In this document: positions 8,213-17,672 of the stretch, piece by piece
Numbering within the stretch: the stretch's first letter is position 1
Layout of the letters: each line of letters starts with the position of its first letter
Source of the DNA: VRUE01 sp035260485
GTDB taxonomy: Bacteria > Actinomycetota > Thermoleophilia > Solirubrobacterales > 70-9
DNA length: 64,000 nt
Assembly (NCBI GenBank): GCA_035260485.1
Contig: DATFVC010000080.1
Span: 4,089-68,088, forward strand
Direction of reading: 5' to 3'
Position numbers and translations under genes: made by a program
The notes under the pieces: generated by a model
Told to the model about the DNA's origin: nothing
Seen by the model: only the letters and a program-made list of their open reading frames with translations
Databases searched by the model: none

Positions 8213-8341
8213 GGGGCGGCGGGGTCGCCTCGCCGATGCCTCGCGAAGCGGCCCCGGCAGGGTGACTCCAGCCGCGAAGCGGCACCAGATTCCACCGCCG
8301 AAGGCGGTGGTGGGCACTCGGTGAGTCGACCCCGCCGCCCC
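8213..8341. repeat. Long inverted repeat between convergent genes
   Basis: Perfect 15-base arms (GGGGCGGCGGGGTCG at 8213-8227 and its complement at 8327-8341) enclose about 100 bases that pair further imperfectly, with inner hairpins such as CCGCCGAAGGCGG. It fills the gap between fmdB and the LCP gene and touches the LCP stop codon. It may act as a bidirectional terminator or be a small palindromic element. Confidence 0.6.
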
Positions 8342-9570
8342 TAACCCAGCAGCTTCCTAACGGCGCGCCGCCGCTCGGAATCCGGCACTTCGATCGAGCC
8401 GCCGGGTCCCGGCGGGCAACCCGAGTTGGGACCGCTGCAGAGCACGTCGGCCTTGCTTTCGCCGCCGATGGCTGCTGCCAGGATCAGCTGCGGCATGGTG
8501 AGGAACCCCATGTCGCTGACGAAGGCCTTCGGCGCGTCCCAGCCGATGATCGGCCCCTTGACGAAGTTGTAGGGGAGACGGAGGGGATCGGTGAGGCGGT
8601 CCTTGATGCCGCTGATCACCGCCTGCTGCGCCTTCTCACGCTGGATGTCTTCGTAGCCGAGCGTGTAAGCGCTCTTGCCGGGACCGGGGCAGGGGCTGGG
8701 CTCGCGGACGCGGGAGTAGATCAGGGCCTTTTCGCCGTCGAGCGTGTTCTCGCCCTGGCCGAGCCGCAGGGTGAAGCCGCCCTGGCCGCCGCCGGCGCCG
8801 CCCGAGATGTCGGCGCAGATCTTGTGCGGAACGTCGACCTTGACGCCGCCGACCGCGTTGATCAGGTCTTCGAAACCGGTGAAGTCGACGATCGCGACGT
8901 GGTCGATTTCGATCCCGAGGAAGTCTTCGACGGCTTCGATCTCCGCTCCGGCGCCGCCGAACGCGTACGCCGCGTTGATCTTCTGCGGGCTCTGGCCGGG
9001 GATTTCGGCGTAGCTGTCGCGCGGGATCGAGAGTTTGCGGAAGGCGCCGCCCCCGGCACGGATCAGCATCAGCGTGTCGGCGCGGAACTGGCCGACCGAG
9101 CATTCGCCGTGGGGGGCGTCCCCGTGTGCCTGCTGTTCGAAGCACTCCTGCGAAGGCGCCGCGCCGGGCTCTTTGGTGTCGGGCGGGCGGGCGTCGGTGC
9201 CGAGCACCAGGATCGTCTGCGCGCTGGGCAGCAGGAACGGGTTGCCGTGCAGCTTCGACTTCGCTTCGCCGGAGAGCTTGAAGGCCTGCAGCTGGGCGGA
9301 GACCGCGAAGGCGAGGAAGCTGAGCAGGATCCAGCCGAGCGCCGCCAGTCCGATCCATTTCAGCGCTCGCCGTGCCCAGGGCCGGGGCGGTCGCGGGCCG
9401 CGCTCACGCCCCGAGCCGCCGGACCTCCCCGGCAGCTTCGGCATCCGCCAGTCGCGCTCGCGGAGGCCGGAGAGGTCGGGTTTGCGGAAGCGCGAGAAGA
9501 AGCCCCGGCGGGCTCGGTAGACCTTGTAGTCGGGCGGCCCGGAGGGCCGCTGCTCGCCGTCGTTTGCCAT
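8341..9570 (-). CDS. LytR-CpsA-Psr (LCP) family cell-wall glycopolymer ligase
   Basis: Membrane-anchored LCP protein of 409 residues. The ATG at 9570 (MANDGEQ) has GGAG 6 bases upstream; the open frame to 10101 is a shadow of the kinase gene. A basic, Pro-rich cytoplasmic head is followed by one membrane segment near residues 65-88 (WIGLAALGWILLSFLAFAV). The extracellular LCP domain shows VLGTDARP, FRADTLMLI, SIPRDSYAEIPG, KINAAYAFGG and GGVKVDVP, with the conserved Arg/Asp residues for polyprenyl-phosphate binding. It would transfer glycopolymers to peptidoglycan. Confidence 0.88.
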   Translation of the reverse strand: MANDGEQRPSGPPDYKVYRARRGFFSRFRKPDLSGLRERDWRMPKLPGRSGGSGRERGPRPPRPWARRALKWIGLAALGWILLSFLAFAVSAQLQAFKLSGEAKSKLHGNPFLLPSAQTILVLGTDARPPDTKEPGAAPSQECFEQQAHGDAPHGECSVGQFRADTLMLIRAGGGAFRKLSIPRDSYAEIPGQSPQKINAAYAFGGAGAEIEAVEDFLGIEIDHVAIVDFTGFEDLINAVGGVKVDVPHKICADISGGAGGGQGGFTLRLGQGENTLDGEKALIYSRVREPSPCPGPGKSAYTLGYEDIQREKAQQAVISGIKDRLTDPLRLPYNFVKGPIIGWDAPKAFVSDMGFLTMPQLILAAAIGGESKADVLCSGPNSGCPPGPGGSIEVPDSERRRAVRKLLG

Positions 9571-9618
9571 GAAAGACTCCGGAATCATGCCGATGCCCGC
9601 GGTCGCCCGCGCACACCT

Positions 9619-10581
9619 ATGAGTTCTGCCGAAGCGATAGGCGTCGATCTGGGCGGCACGAAGATGCTGCTCGGCGTCCTCGACGGCAACTCCAAGACCG
9701 TCTGGGAGAGCCGCGAGGGTTCCGCCGGCGAGGGCGAGAGCGAACTGGTCGAGCTGCTGGTGCGCGAGCTGGAAGAGGCCCGCTCGGCGCGAGCCGGGGT
9801 GAAGACGATCGGGATGGGCATCCCGGCCACGATCGACCACGAGAAGGGCGTCGCTGTCGCGGCAGTCAACCTGCCGATCGAGGATCTGCCGATCCGCGAC
9901 ATCGTCGTCGAGCGGATCGGGTTGCCCACGTTCGTCGACAACGACGCCAACGTCGCGGCGCTCGCCGAGCACCTCTTCGGCGCTGCGCGCGGCGCCCAGA
10001 ATGCCGTGATGCTGACGATCGGCACCGGGATCGGCGGCGGCCTGATCCTCGGCGGTGAGATCTACCGCGGCTCGACCGGCGCTGGCGCCGAGCTCGGCCA
10101 CATGGCGATCCAGATGGACGGTCCCGGTTGCCAGGGGAACTGCCCCAACCGTGGTTGCGTGGAGGCGCTGGCCTCCGGTACCGCGCTCGGCCGCGAAGGC
10201 CTGGCTGCGGCCGAAAGCGCGCCCGACTCCGCGCTCGGCAAGCTGCTCGCCGCGGGTGAGGAGATCGACGGCAAGGCTGTAACCGTCGTGGCCCAGGAGG
10301 GAGATGAGACCGCGATCGAGGTCTTCGACCTGGTCGGCGGCCGCCTCGGCGTCGCCCTCGCCAGCTTCGCCAACATCTTCGAGCCGGAAGTGATCGTGAT
10401 CGGCGGCGGCGTGATCGCCGCGGGCGAGCTGCTGCTCGAGCCGGCACGCCGCGAGCTGGAGGCGAGGGCGCTGCGGCCGATGAACCGCACCCCTGTGGTC
10501 GCCGCCGAGTTGGGGGAGGACGCCGGAATGATCGGCGCCGCCGCGATGGCACGGATCGAGTTGGAGAAAGCGGAGGGCTGA
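9619..10581 (+). CDS. ROK-family sugar kinase (glucokinase-like)
   Basis: A 320-residue ROK kinase starting at the ATG at 9619. GVDLGGTKMLLGV is the N-terminal phosphate-binding loop. TFVDNDANVAALAE contains the catalytic Asp, and TIGTGIGGGLIL follows. The ROK signature with zinc Cys appears as CQGNCPNRGCVEALASG. In actinobacteria such proteins are usually glucokinases, but the sugar specificity is not proved here. The stop overlaps the rsmI start (TGATG), so the two are translationally coupled. Confidence 0.85.
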   Translation: MSSAEAIGVDLGGTKMLLGVLDGNSKTVWESREGSAGEGESELVELLVRELEEARSARAGVKTIGMGIPATIDHEKGVAVAAVNLPIEDLPIRDIVVERIGLPTFVDNDANVAALAEHLFGAARGAQNAVMLTIGTGIGGGLILGGEIYRGSTGAGAELGHMAIQMDGPGCQGNCPNRGCVEALASGTALGREGLAAAESAPDSALGKLLAAGEEIDGKAVTVVAQEGDETAIEVFDLVGGRLGVALASFANIFEPEVIVIGGGVIAAGELLLEPARRELEARALRPMNRTPVVAAELGEDAGMIGAAAMARIELEKAEG

Positions 10582-11408
10582 TGCCGGGGTCGCTGATCGT
10601 CTGCCCGACCCCGATCGGAAACCTCGACGACATCACGATCCGCGTGCGCGACGCTCTCGTCGCCGCCGACTACGTCGCCTGCGAGGACACGCGCCGCAGC
10701 GGCGGCCTGCTCGACAAGCTCGGCATCCGCCCGGCGCCGCCGCTGATCTCCATCCACGAGGGCAACGAAGCGCCCCGCGCGATCGAGCTGGCGCAGCGGA
10801 TCGAACGGGGCGAGACCGTCGCCCTCGTCTCCGACGCCGGCATGCCGGCGATCTCCGACCCCGGCTTTCGCCTGATCCGGCGTTGCATCGAACGGAATCT
10901 GGAGGTAACCGTGCTGCCTGGGCCGTCGGTGGTGCCGGTGGCGCTGGTCGCCTCCGGCCTGCCCACCGACCGCTGGCGCTTCGAGGGCTTCCTGCCGAAG
11001 CGCTCCGGCGAGATGGAGCGAGTGCTGCGCTCAACCGAGACCGTCGTCGCCTTCGAGTCGCCGCGCCGGATCGGCGACTCGCTCGCGGCCCTTGCCGCGA
11101 TCGCCCCCGACCGCCCGGCCGCGGTCTGCCGCGAGCTGACGAAGATGCACGAGGAGGTCTCGCGCGCCACCCTGGCCGAGCTGGCGCGCCGCTTCCGCGG
11201 CGACGTCAAAGGGGAGATCGTGCTGGTGATCGCGCCGGCCTCCTCAGAGGACCACGACAAGGACGTCGGCTTTGCCGTCGACGCGCTCCGCCATCTGGTC
11301 CAGTCCGGCGCCCGCCCACGTGCCGCCGCCAGCGTCGTCGCGGCCCTGACCGGCACCCGCGCCAACGATCTCTACCGAGCCCTGACCGGCCGCGAGCCGC
11401 GCAGGTGA
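10581..11408 (+). CDS. rsmI: 16S rRNA (cytidine1402-2'-O)-methyltransferase RsmI
   Basis: SAM-dependent methyltransferase of 275 residues that modifies C1402 in the 30S decoding centre. Family marks are LIVCPTPIGNLDDITIR, the EDTRRSGGLL segment, LVSDAGMPAISDPG and LPGPSVVPVALVASGLP. The C-terminal region GTRANDLYRALTG is also typical. It overlaps the kinase gene by one base and is followed by metG after 20 bases, in a housekeeping run. Confidence 0.93.
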   Translation: MPGSLIVCPTPIGNLDDITIRVRDALVAADYVACEDTRRSGGLLDKLGIRPAPPLISIHEGNEAPRAIELAQRIERGETVALVSDAGMPAISDPGFRLIRRCIERNLEVTVLPGPSVVPVALVASGLPTDRWRFEGFLPKRSGEMERVLRSTETVVAFESPRRIGDSLAALAAIAPDRPAAVCRELTKMHEEVSRATLAELARRFRGDVKGEIVLVIAPASSEDHDKDVGFAVDALRHLVQSGARPRAAASVVAALTGTRANDLYRALTGREPRR

Positions 11409-11428
11409 TCGACTAGCCTCGCTGGCCG

Positions 11429-12934
11429 ATGGCCTACTACGTCACCACGCCGATCTACTACGTCAACGCCGAGCCCCATCTCGGCCACGCCTACTCGACG
11501 CTCGCGGCCGACATCCTCGCCCGCCACATGCGCCAGCGCGGCGAGGACGTCTTCTTCCTCACCGGAACCGACGAGCACGGCGAGCCGATCGAGACCGCGG
11601 CCGAGCGCGAGGGGGTGACGCCGCAGGAGCTCGCCGACCGCAACGCGGCCAAGTTCGAAGAGCTGATGCCGATCATCGATGCCACCAACGACTTCTTCAT
11701 CCGCACCTCCGATCCGCGCCACGCGACCCAGGTCGCCGAGATCATGCAGCGCGTCTACGACAACGGCTGGGTCAACAAGGGCACGTATGAGGGCTGGTAC
11801 TGCCCGCGCTGCGCCGACTTCAAAACCGAGCGCGAGCTCGGTCCCGGCCAGACCTGCCCGATCCACGAGATCCCGCTCGAGCGCGAACGCGAGGAGAACT
11901 GGTTCTTCCGCCTCTCCGCCTTCCAGGGGCAGCTCGAAGGGCTCTATGAGGGGCGGCCCGACTTCGTCGTGCCCGAGTTCCGCCGTAACGAGGCGGTCTC
12001 CTTCATCAAGGGGGGGCTGGAGGACGTCTCGCTCTCACGACCGAAGCTGAAGTGGGGGATGCGCCTCCCCTGGGATCCCGAGCAGCGGATGTACGTCTGG
12101 TTCGATGCGCTGCTCAACTACGTGACCGCGCTCACCTTCGCCCGCGAGGGCGAGGATCTGACCGAGCGCTTCTGGCCGGCGAGCTTGCACGTGATGGCGA
12201 AGGACATCCTCAAGTTCCACGCGGTGATCTGGCCGGCGCTGCTCTGGGCGGCGGACCTGGAGCCCCCGCAGCGGATGGCGATTCACGGCTACCTGCTGAT
12301 GGGCGAGAAAAAGATGTCGAAGTCGCTCGGCAACGTGCTCGACCCGTTCGAGGCGATCGAGCGCTTCGGCGCCGACGCGCTGCGCTTCTACTGCTTCCGC
12401 GAGGTCAGCTTCGGCCAGGACGGCTCGATCTCCACCGCCGGCTTTGAGGCTCGCTACGACACCGAGCTGGCCAACGACTTCGGCAACCTCGCCAGCCGCG
12501 TGCTGGCGATGGTCGACCGCTACCGCGACGGGGTCGTTCCGACCGCGCAGGTCGATGCGGTGCTGGCGGAGGACTTTGAAGGGATCGTCGAGCGTTTCAG
12601 CGAGTTGCTCGATCGGGCCGAGCTGACCCAGGCCTTGGAGGAGGCCTGGAAGCTGGTCCGCCGCCTCAATCGCTACGTCGAGGAGACTCGCCCATGGGAG
12701 CTGGCCAAGGACGAGGCCGACCCCGAGCGTCTCGACGAAGTCCTCTACAACCTCGTCGAGGGGTTGCGCGTCATCACCCTGCTGCTCGTCCCCTACCTGC
12801 CGCAGACGAGCGAGCAGCTGCTGGCTGCGCTGGCAGAGGACTCCCGAAAGCTCAGCGAGCTGGGTGCCCGACCTGGGGGCCAGAAGGTCGAGCGCGTCCC
12901 GCCGCTCTTCCCCAAGGTCGAGGCGCCAGCTTGA
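11429..12934 (+). CDS. metG: Methionyl-tRNA synthetase
   Basis: Class I synthetase of 501 residues charging both initiator and elongator tRNA-Met. TTPIYYVNAEPHLGHAYS holds the HIGH motif (HLGH), and EKKMSKSLGN holds the KMSKS loop. The inserted domain keeps a zinc pair pattern CPRC...CPIH. The C-terminal anticodon-binding helices are present, but no EMAP-like dimerisation domain follows, so it is the short form. TAGCCT at 11414-11419 lies 9 bases upstream and may give a separate leaderless transcript. Confidence 0.95.
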   Translation: MAYYVTTPIYYVNAEPHLGHAYSTLAADILARHMRQRGEDVFFLTGTDEHGEPIETAAEREGVTPQELADRNAAKFEELMPIIDATNDFFIRTSDPRHATQVAEIMQRVYDNGWVNKGTYEGWYCPRCADFKTERELGPGQTCPIHEIPLEREREENWFFRLSAFQGQLEGLYEGRPDFVVPEFRRNEAVSFIKGGLEDVSLSRPKLKWGMRLPWDPEQRMYVWFDALLNYVTALTFAREGEDLTERFWPASLHVMAKDILKFHAVIWPALLWAADLEPPQRMAIHGYLLMGEKKMSKSLGNVLDPFEAIERFGADALRFYCFREVSFGQDGSISTAGFEARYDTELANDFGNLASRVLAMVDRYRDGVVPTAQVDAVLAEDFEGIVERFSELLDRAELTQALEEAWKLVRRLNRYVEETRPWELAKDEADPERLDEVLYNLVEGLRVITLLLVPYLPQTSEQLLAALAEDSRKLSELGARPGGQKVERVPPLFPKVEAPA

Positions 12935-12941
12935 TGGACTC

Positions 12942-14096
12942 TCATGCCAGCGAGTCGGGACTGAGCTGGTCCGGCTGCGTGTACCCACCGAGGGCCATCG
13001 TCAGGTCGAGCTCGGCAAGGATCATCTTCAGCACGGTTTCCACGCCCTGTTGTCCCTCGAGGGCGAGCCCCCAGACGTAGGGACGGCCAATGCAGACTGC
13101 ATCGGCGCCGAGCGCCAATGCCTTGATCGCGTCGGCGCCGCTGCGGATGCCGCTGTCGAAGAGGATCGCCAGATCGCCGCCGACCGCCTCGGCGATCGGG
13201 CCGAGCGCGTCGAGCGAGCCGACGGCGCCGTCGACCTGGCGGCCGCCGTGATTGGAGACGATGATGCCGTCGATACCGCGCCGCGCCGCCTCACGGGCGT
13301 CGTCTACATGTTGGATGCCCTTGACCAGGATCGGAAGCGAAGTCAGCTCCCGCAGCAGGGCCAGGTCGTCCCAGGTCAGCGAGGGGTTGGCGAGGACGCC
13401 GAGATAGTGGCCGGTGGCGGCGCCGAGGTCCTCCTCCGGCGTCTGCTCGAGGCCGGCCCGGAAGGCCGGGTCCTGGAGGTAGTTGGCGTTGCCCATTCCC
13501 TGCAGGAATGGAAGCCAAGCCTGTTGCAGATCGCGGGGCTTCCAGCCCGGGATGAAGGTATCGACGGTGACGACGATCGCCCGGTAGCCGGCCGTCTCGG
13601 CGCGGCCGATGAAGCTCTTCAGCAGGTCCACGTCGTTGGGCCAGTAGAGCTGGAACCAGCGCGGCGCCTCACCGCCGGCCGCGGCGATCTCCTCCAGCGT
13701 GTAGGCCGAAGCGGTGCTGGCGATCATTGGCACTCCGAGCGCCGCCGCCGCGCGCGCAGTCGCCAGCTCACCGTCCTCGTGGAGAACCTTCTGCACGCCG
13801 ATCGGCGCCAGCATCAGAGGCGCCGGCATCGCCGTGCCGAGCACCTCCGTTGAGAGGTCGCGGGCGGCGACGTCGCGCAGCATCCGCGGCACGATGCGCC
13901 GCCGGTCGAGCGCCTCGCGGTTGGCGCGCATCGTGTGCTCGGCGCCCGCTCCGGCGAAGACGTAGTTGGCCGCCTTCTCGTCCATCGCTTCACGGGCAAG
14001 GCGTTCCAGCTCCTCGACCGCGACCGGGATCGAGGGGGCCTCGCCACCGAGCCCCCGGGCGTAGATCTCGCGGTAGTAGTCGGCGAAGTCCGCCAT
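12942..14096 (-). CDS. FMN-dependent alpha-hydroxy-acid oxidase/dehydrogenase (lactate 2-monooxygenase-like)
   Basis: A 384-residue TIM-barrel flavoenzyme oxidising an L-2-hydroxy acid such as lactate. Visible marks are PLMLAPIGVQ and WFQLYW near the FMN site, VTVDTFIPGWKPRD, and the catalytic motif SNHGGRQVDGA with its His-Gly-Gly-Arg. FDSGIRSGADAIKALALGA binds phosphate. The sequence around YADFREIYARGL and the TVDTFIPGW segment is closer to lactate 2-monooxygenases than to glycolate oxidases, but the product cannot be decided. It is 15 bases upstream of no same-strand partner except the aldehyde dehydrogenase at 14112, which precedes it in transcription. Confidence 0.82.
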   Translation of the reverse strand: MADFADYYREIYARGLGGEAPSIPVAVEELERLAREAMDEKAANYVFAGAGAEHTMRANREALDRRRIVPRMLRDVAARDLSTEVLGTAMPAPLMLAPIGVQKVLHEDGELATARAAAALGVPMIASTASAYTLEEIAAAGGEAPRWFQLYWPNDVDLLKSFIGRAETAGYRAIVVTVDTFIPGWKPRDLQQAWLPFLQGMGNANYLQDPAFRAGLEQTPEEDLGAATGHYLGVLANPSLTWDDLALLRELTSLPILVKGIQHVDDAREAARRGIDGIIVSNHGGRQVDGAVGSLDALGPIAEAVGGDLAILFDSGIRSGADAIKALALGADAVCIGRPYVWGLALEGQQGVETVLKMILAELDLTMALGGYTQPDQLSPDSLA

Positions 14097-14111
14097 CGCC
14101 GTGAAGGCTAT

Positions 14112-15689
14112 TCAGCGAGAGTGGCTGAGGCCGAGGCGGCGGCGCCAGTCGCGCGCGTTGAAGGCGCGGGAGGCGCGGGCGATGAGGCCGCGGCGGGACT
14201 TCGTGTACGGGTACCAGGTCGGCTCGCGCTTGCCGCCGAAGCGGGTAACCACCAGCGACTCGGGGCGGCAGTACTTCTTGATCCCGTACTCGCCGTGGCG
14301 GAAGCCGATCCCGGAATCCTTCCAGCCGCCCATCGGCACATCCATCAGGACGTAGTTGACGATCACGTCGTTGACGTTGACCGCGCCGGCCTCGATGCGC
14401 CGGGCAATCTTCTCAGCGCGCTCCCTCTCGCCGAAGACCGAGCCGGCGAGCCCGTAGCGGGTGTCGTTCGCCAGGCGCAGCGCCTCCTCGGAGTCGCGCA
14501 CCTTCATCACGCCGACGACCGGGCCGAAGGTCTCGTCACGCATCACCGTCATCGAGTGGTCGACGTCGACCAGCACGGTCGGTTCGAAGTAGTCGCCCGG
14601 TCCGTCCACCCTCTTGCCGCCAACCAGCGCCTTGGCGCCCTTGCCGAAGGCGTCCTCGACGTGAGCTTCGACGACCGCCCGCTGGTTCGGTGAAGTCATC
14701 GCCCCCACGTCCTTTTCCGGCGTCTTGCTATCGGCACCCTGGCGCAGCGCGCCTACCTCCTTGGTCAGCTTGGCGACGAACTCGTCGTAGACTGGCTCCT
14801 CGACGTAGATGCGCTCCACCGAGAGGCAGACCTGGCCCGAGTTGAACATCGAGCCCCAGGTCGCGGCGTTGGCGGCGCGGTCGATGTCCGCATCGGAGAG
14901 GACGATCATCGGGTCCTTGCCGCCGAGCTCGAGGCTGACCGGGGTCAGGGTGTCGGCCGCACGCGCCATCACCTTACGGCCAGTCCTATCCGAGCCGGTG
15001 AACTGGATGAAGTCGACGTTGTCGACCAGGGCGCCGCCGGTCTCACCGGTGCCGTGCACGCAGGCGAATACGTCGGGGCCGCCGATCTCCTCTCCCCACG
15101 CCTTGATGATCTCGTCGATACCCAGCGGGGTGAGCTCGGAGGGCTTGACGACCACCGCGGCGCCCGCCTGGAGAGCGGGGATCGCGTCGCCCAGAGCCAG
15201 CGCCAGGGGGAAGTTCCAGGGACTGATCACGCCGACCACGGGGTAGGGCCGGTATTGGACCATCAGTTTTTTCGCGGCCATCAGCGGCGAATGGGGGCGG
15301 ACCGTTTCGTCGCCGATGAACTTGACGGCCTTGGCGCCGTAGAAGTTGATCAGGTCGGTGAGGTAGATGATCTCGGTCGCCGTGTCGGCGCGGACCTTGC
15401 CGGTTTCGGCCTGCATCGTGTCGGCGATCCGCTCGGAGTTGTCGAGCAGCCAGTCGCGCAGCTTGCCCAGCCAGCGGTAGCGGCCCTCGATCCCGAGCGC
15501 CTCCCACTCGGCCTGGTTGGCGCGCATCCTCGCCACGGTCTTGGCGACGCTCTCGGGGGAATCCACCGCGACGCTCCCGATCTTTGCTCCGGTGGCCGGA
15601 TTGAGGACGTCGATCTGCTCAGCGTCACCTCCGTTCGAGCTCGCGCCGTTGACTGCCGTGCTGCTCTCGTGCGCAGTTCCGCTCTCCAC
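14112..15689 (-). CDS. NAD(P)-dependent aldehyde dehydrogenase (succinate-semialdehyde type)
   Basis: A 525-residue aldehyde dehydrogenase starting with the GTG at 15689, with GGGAG 7 bases upstream. Cofactor and catalytic motifs are complete: ISPWNFPLALALGDAIPAL, QFTGSDRTGRK, the Glu in SLELGGKDP and the nucleophile Cys in NSGQVCLSVERIY. The last ~35 residues, rich in Arg, extend past the usual end. A TetR-type palindrome sits 20 bases upstream. It probably oxidises long or medium aldehydes in lipid breakdown, given its shared operator with the acyl-CoA dehydrogenase; the substrate is inferred. Confidence 0.86.
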   Translation of the reverse strand: MESGTAHESSTAVNGASSNGGDAEQIDVLNPATGAKIGSVAVDSPESVAKTVARMRANQAEWEALGIEGRYRWLGKLRDWLLDNSERIADTMQAETGKVRADTATEIIYLTDLINFYGAKAVKFIGDETVRPHSPLMAAKKLMVQYRPYPVVGVISPWNFPLALALGDAIPALQAGAAVVVKPSELTPLGIDEIIKAWGEEIGGPDVFACVHGTGETGGALVDNVDFIQFTGSDRTGRKVMARAADTLTPVSLELGGKDPMIVLSDADIDRAANAATWGSMFNSGQVCLSVERIYVEEPVYDEFVAKLTKEVGALRQGADSKTPEKDVGAMTSPNQRAVVEAHVEDAFGKGAKALVGGKRVDGPGDYFEPTVLVDVDHSMTVMRDETFGPVVGVMKVRDSEEALRLANDTRYGLAGSVFGERERAEKIARRIEAGAVNVNDVIVNYVLMDVPMGGWKDSGIGFRHGEYGIKKYCRPESLVVTRFGGKREPTWYPYTKSRRGLIARASRAFNARDWRRRLGLSHSR

Positions 15690-15708
15690 CTGACCGCTCC
15701 CTTCAAGT

Positions 15709-15724
15709 TTGGCTGGTCAGCCAA
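15709..15724. promoter_or_regulatory. TetR-type palindromic operator upstream of aldehyde dehydrogenase
   Basis: TTGGCTG-GT-CAGCCAA is a perfect 7+2+7 palindrome filling the short gap between two genes. It matches the layout of the 59504-59519 site (TTGACTG-AC-CAGTCAA). Confidence 0.65.
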
Positions 15725-15726
15725 CC

Positions 15727-16866
15727 CTAGCGCGGGACCAGCCGGTAGACCGGCCCGTCGAGCGAGCAGACGTAGAGGTGGCCATGGTCGTCTTCGCCGA
15801 AGGAGCTGGGGTCGGAGACACTGAGCCCGAGCCTTCGATCTCCATTCGCCCGGCGCAGGTGGGGGACGAGGCTGCGCAGCTCGCCCTCGCAGAGGTCGGC
15901 GTAGACATAACGCTTGTAGAGCGATGGCAGGCGGCGGTCGCGAACCACGTAGCCGCCGATGATCGAGCAGCTGCCGCCGCGGCTGTGGGGGTAGGCGAAG
16001 ATCGGTTTGGTGGTCCCGCCGGGGTCTGGCGTGCCGCTGTTTTCTTCCCGGTAGGGAGAGAAGCCCTCGAAGGCGTCCCAACCGAAATTGGCGCCCTGCG
16101 CCGCTCCGAGGGTGGTGTAGTCGAGCTCCTCGAAGCGGTTCTGGCCGACGTCGCCGATCGCGATCCGGGGTTGCTTGGCGGTCACCGTGTCGAAGGAGAA
16201 GCGGAACGGGTTGCGCAGGCCATAGCTGTAGATCTCCGGGCGGGCGCCAGCCCGCCCCGGGTCGATCCGCAGCAGCTTGCCGAGCAGGCTGTGGCGGTTC
16301 TGGGCGTTGTTCGGCGGGTCGCCCCCCGAGCCGCCGTCTCCCGTGCCGAAATAGAGGAGGTTGCCCAGGAATTGCAGCTGGCCGCCGTTGTGATTGGCGT
16401 TGACGGGATGGGGTATTTCGACTACTGCGCGACGAGAGCCCCCCGCGGCTCGCGTCGCGCCCCTTCGTTTGAACTCGTCGATCCTGATGTTGCCCTGGGA
16501 GTCGGTGTAGTAGACGTAGAAGCGGCGGCTGTGCTTGTAGTCGGGCGGGAAGGCGATCGAGAGCAGGCCGCGCTCGCCGCCGGAGGAGACCAGGTCGTGG
16601 ATGTCGAGGAACGGCCGGCTGAGTCGGCGCCCCCCGCGCAGGACCCGCACCCTGCCCCCCTGCTCGGCCACGAACAGCAGCTTCGGAAAGCCGGGAGCGC
16701 CGGTGACGTATACGGGTGAGTCGAAGCGGCCGATCTGCTCGAGGCCGACGCCCTGACCGGCGGGCTGCTGAGCCGATCCGCACGCTGGCAGGGCCAGCGC
16801 GAAGAGCATCGCCACGACGCTACCTGCGCTTGTCCGTCTTCCCGCCGATTTCAACAACTTCACCAT
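15727..16866 (-). CDS. PQQ-type sugar (glucose/sorbosone) dehydrogenase, lipoprotein
   Basis: A 379-residue exported six-bladed propeller protein with lipobox LALPAC. The Asd/GDH pattern is clear: FDSPVYVTGAPG, LLFVAEQGGRVRVL, GGERGLLSIAFPPDY, NHNGGQLQFL, GTGDGGSGGDPPNNAQ, IYSYGLRNPFRF and IAIGDVGQNRFEELD. It would oxidise aldose sugars or similar compounds outside the membrane with PQQ; some family members bind PQQ weakly. The ATG at 16866 overlaps the upstream lipoprotein gene by 47 bases, so the two are probably cotranscribed. Confidence 0.86.
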   Translation of the reverse strand: MVKLLKSAGRRTSAGSVVAMLFALALPACGSAQQPAGQGVGLEQIGRFDSPVYVTGAPGFPKLLFVAEQGGRVRVLRGGRRLSRPFLDIHDLVSSGGERGLLSIAFPPDYKHSRRFYVYYTDSQGNIRIDEFKRRGATRAAGGSRRAVVEIPHPVNANHNGGQLQFLGNLLYFGTGDGGSGGDPPNNAQNRHSLLGKLLRIDPGRAGARPEIYSYGLRNPFRFSFDTVTAKQPRIAIGDVGQNRFEELDYTTLGAAQGANFGWDAFEGFSPYREENSGTPDPGGTTKPIFAYPHSRGGSCSIIGGYVVRDRRLPSLYKRYVYADLCEGELRSLVPHLRRANGDRRLGLSVSDPSSFGEDDHGHLYVCSLDGPVYRLVPR

Positions 16867-17503
16867 TGTCCGTCACTTCCGTTTCCGGCGGAACGTTGGT
16901 GATCTGCGTGGCGAAGGAGCCTCCAGCTTCGGTGCCGGCCGCGGTCTGTGCCTTCTCCGTGCCCCCGAGCCCGGCGCCTACTTCGAAGAAGAGCCTGTAG
17001 CTGCCGGCTTTGACCGCGCTCAGCTTCCAGACCGCTTCCGTCGTCGCGCCCGGCTTCAGCGGGCCGAAGTCAAAGGTCTTGGGGCTCGACGTTTCGGCCC
17101 CGGCTCGTTCGGAGGAGCCGTTCACTCTCGGGTAGCGCGCCGCCAGCGCCCAGATCGGGCGGTCCGGCTGGGCAAGGCCCGCCTGCGGATCGCGGTAGCC
17201 GAAGGGCAGGGACGAGTTGCGGCCTTCCCTGCCGCCGACCGAGATCGTCATGGTGAGCGCAGGCAGGGCCTTGCGGCCGGTGTTGCGCACACCGAGTCGC
17301 AGCAGCGTCGTCTCACCGAGCCGCTGCTTGGCCGGGAATTCCGCGGTGACGACCTTTACCGGGTAGGCGCCGGCGGTCTCGTTCGCATCAGAGGACGATT
17401 CTTCGCCGCAGGCGGACAGCGAGAGAGCCAGGGCCACAGCAACGGCGATCGCCGCAGCAGCGGCGATTCGGGAATGCCGGCCGTATCTGCGATTCCCCCC
17501 CAA
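16820..17503 (-). CDS. Lipoprotein of unknown function
   Basis: A 227-residue exported lipoprotein with a hydrophobic signal and lipobox ALSLSAC. The start is a TTG at 17503; no ATG or GTG fits before the signal. The mature part looks like one or two Ig-like beta domains: GETTLLRLGVRNTGRKALPAL resembles CARDB-type domains, and GSYRLFFEVGAGLGG ends the fold. It precedes the sugar dehydrogenase with overlap, which suggests a shared envelope task. Not otherwise recognised. Confidence 0.68.
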   Translation of the reverse strand: MGGNRRYGRHSRIAAAAAIAVAVALALSLSACGEESSSDANETAGAYPVKVVTAEFPAKQRLGETTLLRLGVRNTGRKALPALTMTISVGGREGRNSSLPFGYRDPQAGLAQPDRPIWALAARYPRVNGSSERAGAETSSPKTFDFGPLKPGATTEAVWKLSAVKAGSYRLFFEVGAGLGGTEKAQTAAGTEAGGSFATQITNVPPETEVTDNGEVVEIGGKTDKRR

Positions 17504-17672
17504 ATCCGCCGGAACATACCACGGGGTTTCCGCCCCTCAGGCCCCCTCGAACGCAGTCCGGTCGGGTTAGTGGGATCTCAACACTTGGCTAACGGACGAC
17601 GCTGGCACATCCCATAGACTCAAAGTACGGAGCAGGGGCCGCCCGATGCGGTCCCGCTTTGTCGGAGGAGAG

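Noticed and set aside
9571..10101. N-terminal extension of the LCP gene
   Set aside because: It runs antisense to the ROK kinase gene; the ATG at 9570 with GGAG and a normal LCP N-terminus explains the gene.
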